This document shows positions 34,342-42,750 of a stretch of DNA of 64,000 nucleotides, piece by piece. The stretch's first letter is position 1, and each line of letters starts with the position of its first letter. The DNA lies in contig CAYNZP010000002.1 of the NCBI GenBank assembly GCA_964401835.1, positions 196,174 through 260,173 of the forward strand, written 5' to 3'. The notes below the pieces were generated by a model. It made no database searches, had not been told where the DNA came from, and saw only the letters and a program-made list of their open reading frames with translations. Source of the stretch: CAYNZP01 sp964401835 (GTDB taxonomy: Bacteria > Planctomycetota > Phycisphaerae > SM23-33). Both the position numbers and the translations under genes were made by a program.

Positions 34342-35421
34342 GTGAGCATCGAATTAAAGAGTGACTGTGCCTACTGCCTGCTGGTACCTACCAGTATGGG
34401 TGTCCGTCTTACCGCACAGAATGGCCAGCCAATGCATTGCAGCGACACCTTCACTATGCAGGCCACGAGTGCAGAGTCCAACGTTGCCAGCGTGTCTTCG
34501 TATCTTGGGCTTCCCGTCAAGGTGTTGACTACATTCGTCAAGGACAGCCCCATCGCCCGCTTTATCAAGGACAACCTGGCCAGCCGGCACATGGACTACG
34601 AAGGCGTGGAAGTTGAGCAAGGCGGGCCCTGGGGGTATCGCCACCAGTTCAACCTTGCCGACAGCGGTTATGGTTCCCGCGGGCCTCGAGTTCAAAATGA
34701 TCGAGCCGGCGAAGTCGGCAGAACGCTCAATGTCAAGGACTTCGACCTGGAACGGATATTTGGACAAGAAGGTGTGCAGATCGTTCACCTCTCTGGCCTG
34801 ATTGCCGCCCTTTCGCCCGATACCGGAACTTTCTGCCTGGAAATAGCCCGGGCTGCAAAGAAACACGGTACCCGGATTTCCTTCGACCTCAACCACCGTG
34901 CTTCGTTCTGGAAGGGCCGGGAGAAGGAGCTCGGAAAGATATTCAAAGAAATCGCGGATAATTCCGACATCCTTGTCGGTAACGAAGAAGACTTCCAGTT
35001 GTGCCTGGGTATCGAAGGGCCCGAAGCCGGCGGCAAGGATATTTCGGCCAAGATCGACAACTTCAAGACAATGATAGATAAGGCAAAAAAGGCATTCCCT
35101 AACGCTTCAGTCTTCGCTACTACGCTTCGTCAGGTCGTCAACACAAATTGCCACCTCTGGGGCGCTATCATGGCTGAAGGCGACAACTGGCATATCATAG
35201 AACCGCGCGAAATAACCGTGCTGGATCGGATTGGCGGCGGCGATGGATTCGTCGGCGGCATGCTCTATGCGATTCTGCGAAGCTGGACTGGTGAGAAGTG
35301 GGCTCAGTTCGGTTGGGCCAGCGGAGCATTGGCGACAACACTTTTGACTGACTATGGCCAGCCGGCCGATGAGCAGCAGATTTGGAGCATATGGGAAGGT
35401 AATGCCAGGGTAAGGCGCTAG
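34342..35421 (+). CDS. PfkB-family sugar kinase, 2-keto-3-deoxygluconate kinase-like
   Basis: A 359-residue ribokinase-family protein. It has SAESNVASVSSYLGLPVKVLT (sugar-binding side), DLNHRASFWKG, LVGNEEDF and the catalytic base D301 in DRIGGGDGFVGG with ATP-binding residues after it. The LNHR and NEEDF segments are typical of KDG kinases, which make 2-keto-3-deoxy-6-phosphogluconate in hexuronate catabolism. No other hexuronate genes lie nearby. GGAG lies before the start. A bidirectional terminator follows at 35448. Confidence 0.8.
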   Translation: MSIELKSDCAYCLLVPTSMGVRLTAQNGQPMHCSDTFTMQATSAESNVASVSSYLGLPVKVLTTFVKDSPIARFIKDNLASRHMDYEGVEVEQGGPWGYRHQFNLADSGYGSRGPRVQNDRAGEVGRTLNVKDFDLERIFGQEGVQIVHLSGLIAALSPDTGTFCLEIARAAKKHGTRISFDLNHRASFWKGREKELGKIFKEIADNSDILVGNEEDFQLCLGIEGPEAGGKDISAKIDNFKTMIDKAKKAFPNASVFATTLRQVVNTNCHLWGAIMAEGDNWHIIEPREITVLDRIGGGDGFVGGMLYAILRSWTGEKWAQFGWASGALATTLLTDYGQPADEQQIWSIWEGNARVRR

Positions 35422-35447
35422 CCCTTCCTTAAATGTAAAAACAAAAA

Positions 35448-35483
35448 GAGCCGGATCCCTTGCCTACGGATTCGGCTCTCTTT
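35448..35483. terminator. bidirectional terminator between KdgK-like gene and lepA
   Basis: GAGCCG (35448-35453) pairs with CGGCTC (35473-35478) with near-complete inner pairing. TCTTTT follows on the plus strand, and TTTTTGTTTTTA follows on the minus strand. It serves the two convergent genes. Confidence 0.85.
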
Positions 35484-35491
35484 TATTGGTT

Positions 35492-37291
35492 CTATTCTTC
35501 ATCGGCTTCGAGGACAGCCATGAATGCCTTTTGTGGTATCTCGACATTGCCGACCATCTTCATGCGTTTCTTGCCGGCTTTTTGCTTTTCGAGCAGTTTC
35601 CGTTTACGGGTAACGTCGCCTCCGTAACATTTGGCTGTTACGTTCTTGCCGACAGACTTTATCGTCTCTCGCGCGACAATCTTTCCGCCGATGGCTGCCT
35701 GGAGCGGAATCTCAAACAGGTGACGTGCGATCTCCTTGCGGAGCTTCTGCAGCATCGCCCTGCCTCGCTTTTCGGCCTTACTGCGGTGCACGATTAACGC
35801 CAGCGCGTCGACCTTCTGAGAATTGACAAGGATATCGACCTTGACCAGATCGTTTGGCCGAAAGCCGATCATCTCGTAATCCATCGTACCGTAGCCGCGA
35901 GAGGCGCTCTTTAGCTTATCGTAAAAGTCATAAATTATCTCAGCCAGCGGAAATTCATATGTCAGTATGACACGATCCGAAGACAGATATTCGGTCTGCA
36001 TGTAGGTGCTTCGTCGTTCCTCGGCAAGCTTCATAACCCCGCCGATACTGTCTGAGGGAATGATAAGATCGACCTTGACAAACGGCTCGCGGATTTCCTC
36101 GAGGTAGTTCGGCTCGGGCAGCTCGCCGGCTGAGTCAACCTCCTCAACCGTGCCGTCGCTTTTAAGAACTTCAAATGGTACCGTCGGTGCAGTCTGGACG
36201 ACCTCTATGTTGTGCTCACGTTCCAGACGTTCCTGGACGATCTCCATGTGCAGCATTCCCAAAAAGCCGCAGCGGAAACCAAAGCCCAACGCCTCGGAGC
36301 TAATGGCCTGGAATGTCAAAGCCGAGTCGTTCAGCTGGAGTTTTTCCAACGCATCTCGCAATTGCGGGAACTGGGTATTCGGGCCTGCATAAAAGTCGCT
36401 GAAAACCATCTGCTGCGGCGGCCGATAGCCGGGCAAAGCCTCTTCGGCGGGCTTATTCGCATGCGTTACCGTATCGCCGACATGCACAGCCGCTATCGAG
36501 CGAATGTTGGCGATAATGTAGCCGACCTCGCCAGCTGACAGTGAGTTAACCGACACCGGCCGGGGCATAAACTTGCCTATCTCGGTGAGATGATATTCAT
36601 CGCGCGTGCCCATCATTTTAATCTTGTCGCCGACTTTGAGCTGACCATCCATCACCCGGACATAAACGATAACTCCGCGGTAATCGTCGTATGACGTGTC
36701 AAAAACCAACCCCTTGGTCCTGGCCTCGGGGTCGCCTTTGGGCGGAGGAAGTTGTTCTACAATGGCCTTGAGAAGTTCATCAACGCCTTCGCCCGTCTTG
36801 GCCGAGGTGAAGAGACAATCTTCCGCCGGCGTCGCAAGGAGATGCTCAACCTCCATAGCCACATCCTCAGGCCTGGCAGCCGGGAGGTCTATCTTGTTGA
36901 CGACCGGGACAACGGCTAAATTGCTCTTGTCGGCAAGGTGCGCATTGGCGACGGTCTGGGCCTCTACGCCCTGGGCGGCGTCCACGATAAGCAGCGAGCC
37001 ATCGCAGGCCGCCAGAGACCGGCTGACCTCGTAGTGAAAATCAACGTGGCCGGGCGTGTCGATAACGTTGAGCATGTAGGTCTGGCCCTGGTGCTCGAAA
37101 TCCATCGTCACAGCCGAAGCCTTGATTGTAATGCCACGCTCGCGCTCAAGGTCCATCGTATCGAGCAACTGGTCGCGAAACTCACGCTGCGTGATAGCCC
37201 CGGTGCGCAGAAGCATCCTGTCGGCCAGCGTGCTCTTGCCGTGGTCTATGTGAGCGATGATACTGAAATTGCGTATGTACTTCTGGTCCAT
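35492..37291 (-). CDS. lepA: elongation factor 4 (LepA)
   Basis: Ribosome-associated GTPase. The product from ATG 37291 is 599 residues (MDQKYIRNFSIIAHIDHGKS), the standard length; an in-frame TTG 24 codons upstream gives a non-family extension. GTP motifs are AHIDHGKST, DTPGHVDF and VVNKIDLP; the C-terminal LepA-specific domain (GKNVTAKCYGGDVTRKRKLL) is present. It is followed by the terminator at 35448. Only weak Shine-Dalgarno pairing is seen. Confidence 0.97.
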   Translation of the reverse strand: MDQKYIRNFSIIAHIDHGKSTLADRMLLRTGAITQREFRDQLLDTMDLERERGITIKASAVTMDFEHQGQTYMLNVIDTPGHVDFHYEVSRSLAACDGSLLIVDAAQGVEAQTVANAHLADKSNLAVVPVVNKIDLPAARPEDVAMEVEHLLATPAEDCLFTSAKTGEGVDELLKAIVEQLPPPKGDPEARTKGLVFDTSYDDYRGVIVYVRVMDGQLKVGDKIKMMGTRDEYHLTEIGKFMPRPVSVNSLSAGEVGYIIANIRSIAAVHVGDTVTHANKPAEEALPGYRPPQQMVFSDFYAGPNTQFPQLRDALEKLQLNDSALTFQAISSEALGFGFRCGFLGMLHMEIVQERLEREHNIEVVQTAPTVPFEVLKSDGTVEEVDSAGELPEPNYLEEIREPFVKVDLIIPSDSIGGVMKLAEERRSTYMQTEYLSSDRVILTYEFPLAEIIYDFYDKLKSASRGYGTMDYEMIGFRPNDLVKVDILVNSQKVDALALIVHRSKAEKRGRAMLQKLRKEIARHLFEIPLQAAIGGKIVARETIKSVGKNVTAKCYGGDVTRKRKLLEKQKAGKKRMKMVGNVEIPQKAFMAVLEADEE

Positions 37292-37504
37292 CGGAGAGAT
37301 TCTACAACAAGGGCTGCTTAATACAAGCCCCGCAACTTTCTTCACCAGAAATATCCCACTCAATTATCTACAAAATTAGTATTTTACACTACAACTTTCG
37401 ACCATTAAGATAATGGTCAGTAACATACGGGCGGTTCATTAAGTCATAAACAATGTATTTAATAAACTTGCTTAAAACATTTCTTCTACGGGAAAGGCGC
37501 AAAT

Positions 37505-37921
37505 ATGGGAAAGGCAATTGTAAAAGTGATATTGGCTGTCCTTGCTGTTATGGTTTTTGACACTATTTTGGGCGCTTTTTTGTGCGGCGGGCTCTTTAGA
37601 TGGGTCTATGAGCTCGAGCCGACAAACGTCTGGAAGCCGATGGAAGGCCCACCAAGCCACCTCTACTTTATCGGCTATGCAGTGCTCAGCCTGATCCTTG
37701 TCCTGGTTTACATGCTGCTCAAAAAGGGCCTGCCGGGTAACAGGGTTGTCAAAGGCCTTATCTTCGGGCTGTGCGTCTGGGCGGTTGGGACACTGCCCGG
37801 CATGTGGGCGACCTATTCGTTCATGACCGTAGCAACGGGCGCAGTGATTTTTATAACTGTTTACGAGCTAATTTTCAGCCCAATAAGAGGAATAATAATA
37901 GCGTCTATTTGCGGTAAGTAG
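37505..37921 (+). CDS. small four-helix membrane protein of unknown function
   Basis: A 138-residue integral membrane protein with four hydrophobic segments (about 5-30, 55-75, 85-105, 108-130). The segments are separated by short loops with basic residues such as KKGLPGNRVVK, and the loop NVWKPMEGPP is notable for prolines. I do not recognise the family; it has no catalytic motif. Its 3' end overlaps the end of the convergent dsbD gene by 17 bases. Isolated from neighbours on the left by a 213-base spacer. Confidence 0.7.
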   Translation: MGKAIVKVILAVLAVMVFDTILGAFLCGGLFRWVYELEPTNVWKPMEGPPSHLYFIGYAVLSLILVLVYMLLKKGLPGNRVVKGLIFGLCVWAVGTLPGMWATYSFMTVATGAVIFITVYELIFSPIRGIIIASICGK

Positions 37922-39788
37922 GAATAACCCCAAACAAATCCTCTTTTGAGAATTTCCCGACGAGGCGGACAGCCTTGCCGTCTGGCAGAATGATAAGCGT
38001 AACCGGCGGGCCGGGCTCGTTTAGTTGGTCGTAAAGCATCCGGCTGGCGGCTGCGCCGTTGTTGGTAACGTTGCCCTTGATTGTTACAACATCGCTGGCC
38101 CGAAGTGCCTCGACGACTTCTTCGTCGCCGTAGACGAATTTATCTATCCACTTGCAGCTGATGCACCACGAGGCTGTGAACTTCACCAGGACGGTTTTGC
38201 CATCGGCTTTTGCCTGGTCGATAAGCGTCTGGTCAAAGTTAGCGAACTTCAGTGCCGGTTCGCGCGGTGGTGTAAGCATCCAGAACCCAGCGCCGACGAC
38301 AAGCGCGACAGCGATAATTCGAACGATGAGTTTTTTTGAAAGCATGGCATCGTATCGCAGCCAGCTGCCCCACATCCACAGGCCATACGCCAGCACGACA
38401 CAGTATCCGGCAATCCAGAATGGATAGGTGTTTTCGCTTGTCGTACTTATCAGCCAGACCGCCACCAGCAGCAGCAAAAAGCCCATCGACTGTTTGAAGA
38501 TTTCCATCCATTTGCCCGGCCTGGGGAGTTTTTTCAGCAGGCCCGGAAACGCCGTCAGTATCGCGTGCGGAACAGCCATGCCGACGCCGATAAGTATTAT
38601 CCCGATCGTCCCCAGCCACAACGGCTGGATCTGTGCCCACGCCAGTGCCGCCGCCAATATCGCGAAACTGCAAGGCGTGGCGAGTATCGCCATCATCAGG
38701 CCCATACCAGCCGAGGCCAAATGCCCCTGCCGTTGGCCACCTACGCCCTCTCCAAACTCTGCGACCTTTCGCGGAACGATTATATTAAACGCGCCCAGCA
38801 GATTCGCAGCCAGCGCCACGATTATCAACGTCAGGCCGATCCGCACTCCGATGAACTGGAAATGGTCGCTGAGACTGAAGGTTGCCTCGGTTATGCTGCG
38901 GAGTATGACATTGACAGCCGCCAGTGAGACAAAGAAAAGTACAATCCCGCCGGCAAATGCCAGTCCCAGCGTAACGAACCGCCTCCGTGACTCACGGGCC
39001 ATCTGCACCACCGAGAGTATCCGGAGCGGGATAACCGGCAGCACGCACGGCATTATGTTGAGTATCAGCCCGGCAAGCACAGCCAGACCCAAACCCACAA
39101 GCGGTGTCATGTCCGAAACCCTCAACTTGCTGCCGTTGCCGTATGTCGGTACTGCTTTAGAAGCGTGACTCGCCTGCAATTTCTCGACGGTCTGGGCTTC
39201 TGCGAGCCCGTCAGCCAATCCCGATCCCCAAAGCGGGTTGGATACCGCCTTCCCGTCGACAGCCACTATCGCAGAGGCAGCCTCGTTTACTACCAGGCAG
39301 ACATCCGCGCAAATCTGTCCGCCCGCCTGGAAGAAAATTTCATATTCGCCCGACGTCAAATCCTGCCCAGCTGTCAGCGGAACATAGAAAACCACCTTCC
39401 CCTCATAAACGTTATGCGTGGCGACCAAGTCCCCAAGAATCGTATCGTGGGTATGGTCAGTCGGGAACAATAATTCTCCGGCTTCGAACTCATCCGAAGT
39501 GACTTTTATCTGTGCGGGCATTACCGCGAATTCCTGGTTTGGGAGTTGTGCTGGGCTGTAGTAGACCCAGCCCTCGGCGATGTCCACCTCCAGCGCGACG
39601 TAAAACTCCTGACCCGGTGTAACCTGCGTATGCGAAGCAATAGCCCGAATGCCGAAATGCTCCGATGCGGGCGACTTTGCCCCAATGATGTCGAATAAAT
39701 CGAAACGGCCGCCCTCCTGTGCAAACCCGGCAGTTGCGGTCAGGCAAACCAGAAACGAAATACAGAAAATTCTAAAATTCCTAAACAT
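37905..39788 (-). CDS. dsbD: thiol:disulfide interchange protein DsbD
   Basis: Membrane protein that carries electrons from cytosolic thioredoxin to periplasmic thiol proteins. The 627 residues have a signal peptide (1-23), an N-terminal domain with a CX3C pair (ICADVC), a membrane core of eight hydrophobic segments with the two key cysteines (NIMPCVLPVIPLR and ATPCSFAIL), and a C-terminal thioredoxin-like domain with WCISC (C542, C545). All three functional cysteine pairs are visible, so the electron relay is intact. It is convergent with the small membrane protein. It would support cytochrome c maturation or disulfide isomerisation; metal efflux genes upstream may benefit. Confidence 0.93.
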   Translation of the reverse strand: MFRNFRIFCISFLVCLTATAGFAQEGGRFDLFDIIGAKSPASEHFGIRAIASHTQVTPGQEFYVALEVDIAEGWVYYSPAQLPNQEFAVMPAQIKVTSDEFEAGELLFPTDHTHDTILGDLVATHNVYEGKVVFYVPLTAGQDLTSGEYEIFFQAGGQICADVCLVVNEAASAIVAVDGKAVSNPLWGSGLADGLAEAQTVEKLQASHASKAVPTYGNGSKLRVSDMTPLVGLGLAVLAGLILNIMPCVLPVIPLRILSVVQMARESRRRFVTLGLAFAGGIVLFFVSLAAVNVILRSITEATFSLSDHFQFIGVRIGLTLIIVALAANLLGAFNIIVPRKVAEFGEGVGGQRQGHLASAGMGLMMAILATPCSFAILAAALAWAQIQPLWLGTIGIILIGVGMAVPHAILTAFPGLLKKLPRPGKWMEIFKQSMGFLLLLVAVWLISTTSENTYPFWIAGYCVVLAYGLWMWGSWLRYDAMLSKKLIVRIIAVALVVGAGFWMLTPPREPALKFANFDQTLIDQAKADGKTVLVKFTASWCISCKWIDKFVYGDEEVVEALRASDVVTIKGNVTNNGAAASRMLYDQLNEPGPPVTLIILPDGKAVRLVGKFSKEDLFGVIPTYRK

Positions 39789-40157
39789 ATGCTTATCCTA
39801 ACCTTGTCGGCTGTTTAATTCTAGCTGTGCAATTGCTACTACCCCGCAAAATGAGCGCAAAAAAAGAGAAGGCAGACCCTCCTTTAACTCGGCCTGCCCT
39901 CCATCTATAAAAACACGCCTTGAGGCGCGTCTGGTCAAATTTTTACTGCACTGCAGCTAAACAAAGAATGGTGTTAACAAAATGGGCCCAATTTCAACCG
40001 AAACTCATAAAGGATATTAAAAATAGTCCCGAATATTTAGATAGGGTTCGGAACCAATCATTAAAATTACATTACCACAAAACCCCAATTTTGCAAGGGT
40101 TTTTGACGTCTTTTCGCTATCTGGTTCAGGGCAAAGCATTAAGCGTTTTAAAAAAAG
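39789..40157. other. spacer between dsbD and the YycJ-like gene
   Basis: A 369-base spacer. It contains an imperfect stem GGCAGACC...GGCCTGCC near 39,870-39,900 and a small ACGCC TTGA GGCG hairpin near 39,915. An open frame on the plus strand runs through 39,970-40,150 (reading KWAQFQPKLIKDIKNSPEYL) but continues into the opposite-strand gene and is probably chance. No promoter was recognised. Confidence 0.4.
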
Positions 40158-40940
40158 TCACAGTTCGAACGCCCCAACCGCGCCGTAACGGTCGGCGATG
40201 TGAAGGTTGGAAATATCGAAGGAGCGGCCGAGTATTTTTCGATGCGTTTCCATGGCTCGCTCTGGTGTGTTGTTATTTTCCGAGAGATGCCCCAGGCACG
40301 CCCACTTAAGCTGCCCTCCGGCGCTCTCTGCCAGAAGCTCGGCTGCCTCAGTGTTGGACAAATGCCCGCCGTCGCCTTTTATGCGTTTTTTGAGGAAGGC
40401 CGGGTACGGACCATGCTCGAGCATCCGCTTGTCATAGTTGCTCTCGATAATCACCGCGTCGAGCGTGTTGACCGCTGCCCGCAAATTATCGAACACGCAG
40501 CCGAGGTCGGTCAGTATGCCCAGACGCCGCTTGCCGTCGGTGACAATGAACGCCACGCCATCCGCGCCGTCGTGTGGAGTGGGGATAGTCTCTACGCGGA
40601 CATCGCCGAACCGCAGTGTAGCACCAGCCATGAAAAATTGCGGCCTGACAATTTCACCCAGCGGATAGCGTGAGGCTGCCTCGTAGGTCTGTGGCGTGAT
40701 GTAAACACTCAGGCCGAACTTGCGGTGGAAGATGCCAGCCGAACGGCTGTGGTCGCAGTGGTCGTGCGAGATAATCAGTGCGTCTACGTCGTTGATATCC
40801 CGGCCGAACTTCGCCAGCCGCATCTGCGCTTGCTTACCGGAGATACCCGCATCGAACAGCAGCCGCACATCCCCCACCTCGACATATATGCAGTTGCCGT
40901 TACTGCCGGATTGAAGAGATATCACTACCATTTTTGACAT
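40158..40940 (-). CDS. MBL-fold metallohydrolase, YycJ/WalJ-like
   Basis: A 260-residue metallo-beta-lactamase-fold protein. The metal site motif is SHDHCDH (H59, H61, D63, H64), with further ligands in GPY... and the ILTDLGCVF segment, typical of the YycJ branch, where the protein acts as a nuclease or regulates cell-wall-linked two-component signalling. The C-terminal part (CLGHLSENNNTPERAMETHR) is also family-typical. It stands alone with no two-component partner nearby. Its exact substrate is unknown. Confidence 0.88.
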   Translation of the reverse strand: MSKMVVISLQSGSNGNCIYVEVGDVRLLFDAGISGKQAQMRLAKFGRDINDVDALIISHDHCDHSRSAGIFHRKFGLSVYITPQTYEAASRYPLGEIVRPQFFMAGATLRFGDVRVETIPTPHDGADGVAFIVTDGKRRLGILTDLGCVFDNLRAAVNTLDAVIIESNYDKRMLEHGPYPAFLKKRIKGDGGHLSNTEAAELLAESAGGQLKWACLGHLSENNNTPERAMETHRKILGRSFDISNLHIADRYGAVGAFEL

Positions 40941-41166
40941 GGTTTTATTCTAACAGCTTGAGTTATTTTGACAACAGGGCTAGCAAACTAGCCGTGCCAC
41001 CCGTCCGCATTTGTTTTGACAATAGAATTCATTGCAGGATATAAGCTCACAAGCTTATAATCCAATCAGCTTTGTGGCAAAATGGGAAGGCCAAGTCTTG
41101 CGAGGAACTCTAAAAGTCATATGGAAAAAGTTTAGTTAAATGGACCAGGATTTAGGGGACAGGTCA

Positions 41167-42129
41167 ATGTTAAAGGAAACTATTAGAGATTTAGGAAACA
41201 GTTACGGCCTTGAACTGGGTAAGGACAATGCATTGTACGGGCAAATTGGGGGGCAGGCAGTCATGGTTCTACCTTTAACCCCTGAATCAGGTTGTCTTAT
41301 GGTCAAAATTCGCTTGAGCGTGGCAGTCTCTGGAAAACAAGACCTCACAGACTACTTTGAACCTGATGGCAATGGTAATCTTGAACTGACACTTGAGAAA
41401 GAATACGCATGGCTAACCATCAACGACATTTTTGAGCTTGATGGTTCTTCGAAGCTAAATTTAACGATAGAAAGAGCAATTGATGCCCTTCGTCAACGTG
41501 ACTTATTGAAAGATAACACCTGCCATATATGCGGTGAGACAAGCAGAACAAAGTTGATATATAACGGCTTGAGGGGCGTTGCCAGAGCATGCAATACTTG
41601 TAATACAGAGCGTCTTAATGAGCATGAACTAGAAACCAAACGGGCAAGACGGAAGCGACCAGCTAAATGGTTGCTTGTTTTCCTCATGGCGATTGTGGGT
41701 GCCGCGGGCTGGGTACTGGTATGGCACGGCTACGATTATGTTTTCAAACTTCATGGCAGGGATACAGTAACTGTTCCATATGTCTATATGGGTATCTTTG
41801 CACTGGTGGCCGCTGCCGTGGTGGCAGGTCCGCTGGCCTGGCAGCTCCATTCTTCCTTGTTCGGTCGGATGATTGCAATCGCGATGCTTCTATTTGCCTT
41901 AGTAACTGGAGAACTTAGTCTCTGGACTCTAGTTATCTATCTGGAACACGACGCCTTTGTTCCTGTTTGGGTAGTCCAAAACATCTTGGGGATACTGCAC
42001 AGTAGTCCAGGCCCGTACTTGGCTCTCAAGGCTACTGTTGTCCTTTTTTGTATTATCATTGTCTGGATTGCATCTAAAGACCGCCATATCCGAGGACCCT
42101 TGCTGAATCTCAAAGCGAAAGAGGAATAG
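41167..42129 (+). CDS. membrane protein with cytosolic zinc ribbon
   Basis: A 320-residue protein. I take ATG 41167, preceded by GGGGA, over the ATG at 41140. The N-terminal 115 residues are soluble. Then comes a four-cysteine zinc ribbon: C119, C122 (CHICG) and C142, C145 (CNTC). A basic stretch (KRARRKRPAKW) follows, and then four transmembrane segments. The polarity suggests the ribbon faces the cytosol. No family is recognised. The neighbours (YycJ-like hydrolase and glyA) give no hint at function. Confidence 0.7.
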   Translation: MLKETIRDLGNSYGLELGKDNALYGQIGGQAVMVLPLTPESGCLMVKIRLSVAVSGKQDLTDYFEPDGNGNLELTLEKEYAWLTINDIFELDGSSKLNLTIERAIDALRQRDLLKDNTCHICGETSRTKLIYNGLRGVARACNTCNTERLNEHELETKRARRKRPAKWLLVFLMAIVGAAGWVLVWHGYDYVFKLHGRDTVTVPYVYMGIFALVAAAVVAGPLAWQLHSSLFGRMIAIAMLLFALVTGELSLWTLVIYLEHDAFVPVWVVQNILGILHSSPGPYLALKATVVLFCIIIVWIASKDRHIRGPLLNLKAKEE

Positions 42130-42184
42130 AAATGTTATTTTGAGAACAAATAGGCTCTCGTATGAATATCTTTTAGGCAGTTAA

Positions 42185-42275
42185 GTAGGCTGGGCCAAAC
42201 GAAATACCAATGAAGTGCGGCCCACCTTGTATAATCCCCAAAAAGGTGGGGCGCGTTCCACTTGCCCCAGCCTAC
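42185..42275. repeat. REP-like palindromic element
   Basis: GTAGGCTGGG (42185-42194) is perfectly complementary to CCCAGCCTAC (42266-42275). Inside, CCCACCTT pairs with AAGGTGGG near 42,223-42,250. A further ACCCACCCTAC follows. Palindromes with GTAGGsTGGG ends are a familiar class of repetitive extragenic elements, sometimes mobilised by RAYT-type transposases, none of which is in this window. Confidence 0.65.
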
Positions 42276-42526
42276 ACCCACCCTACAAAAAAACTCAAAA
42301 AATTCTTTTCATGGCCCGGCCGGGGTTTAGGTGCGCGGCTGAAAGATTTCGTTACCACTTTGCGTGCGAAGAGCCGGTTTGGGCGGGTATATATGGAAGG
42401 ACTATCCTTCCCGAAATTTTTCTGCGGTTTTTCAGAAATCTTCAGAAAATTTCATTTTTTGACAATTAAATAAGCGATTTAGAACTCAAGCCCTTCAATA
42501 GCCACAGCTTAAGCCATTTGAAAATT

Positions 42527-42636
42527 GGGCAGTTTTGGGCAGTATTGGGCAGATTCGGGCAGAACTGGGCAGTATTGGGCAGATTCGGGCAGAATTGGGC
42601 AGATTCGGGCAGTTTTGGGTAGAATTGGGCAGGTGG
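42527..42636. repeat. 10-bp tandem array of GGGCAGnnnn
   Basis: Eleven consecutive units begin at exact 10-bp steps (42527, 42537 ... 42627). Ten keep GGGCAG exactly; the unit at 42617 reads GGGTAG. The four variable bases alternate among TTTT, TATT, ATTC, AACT and AATT. The array ends about 114 bases before glyA. The period is close to one DNA turn. Confidence 0.9.
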
Positions 42637-42750
42637 CATGAGTAAATTAGAAGTTTCCGACTTAAAAGCATAAACGTACCGCACTTTTGGAATTTTTTGG
42701 TAATTTTGGAGAATTTGTTGGGAAGTGCTGGAGAATTTATTGGAGAAGAG

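Larger units (their letters stand above)
42130..42750. other. repeat-rich spacer before glyA
   Basis: This 621-base spacer holds no convincing gene. It contains the REP-like palindrome (42185-42275), a GGAAGG/CCTTCC mini-hairpin near 42,400, the 10-bp-periodic GGGCAG array (42527-42636) and, right before glyA, a tandem copy of TGGAGAATTTrTTGG (42707-42725 and 42729-42748), the second of which includes the ribosome binding site. TTGACA at about 42,459 has no clear -10 partner. Confidence 0.6.

Noticed and set aside
39920..40309. Rightward 129-codon frame between dsbD and the YycJ-like gene
   Set aside because: Half of it lies on the opposite strand of a well-supported gene and the rest has no ribosome binding site. 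Part of it (KWAQFQPKLIKDIKNSPEYL) looks protein-like and could be a remnant, but evidence is too thin.
42527..42636. Possible CRISPR array
   Set aside because: The unit is only 10 bp with a 6-bp conserved core and no spacers of usual length; no cas genes nearby. It is a short tandem repeat.
42466..42684. Leftward 72-codon frame across the GGGCAG array
   Set aside because: It repeats PNLPNTAQFC because the DNA repeats; three 10-bp units form one 30-bp, ten-codon unit. Composition is an artefact of the array.
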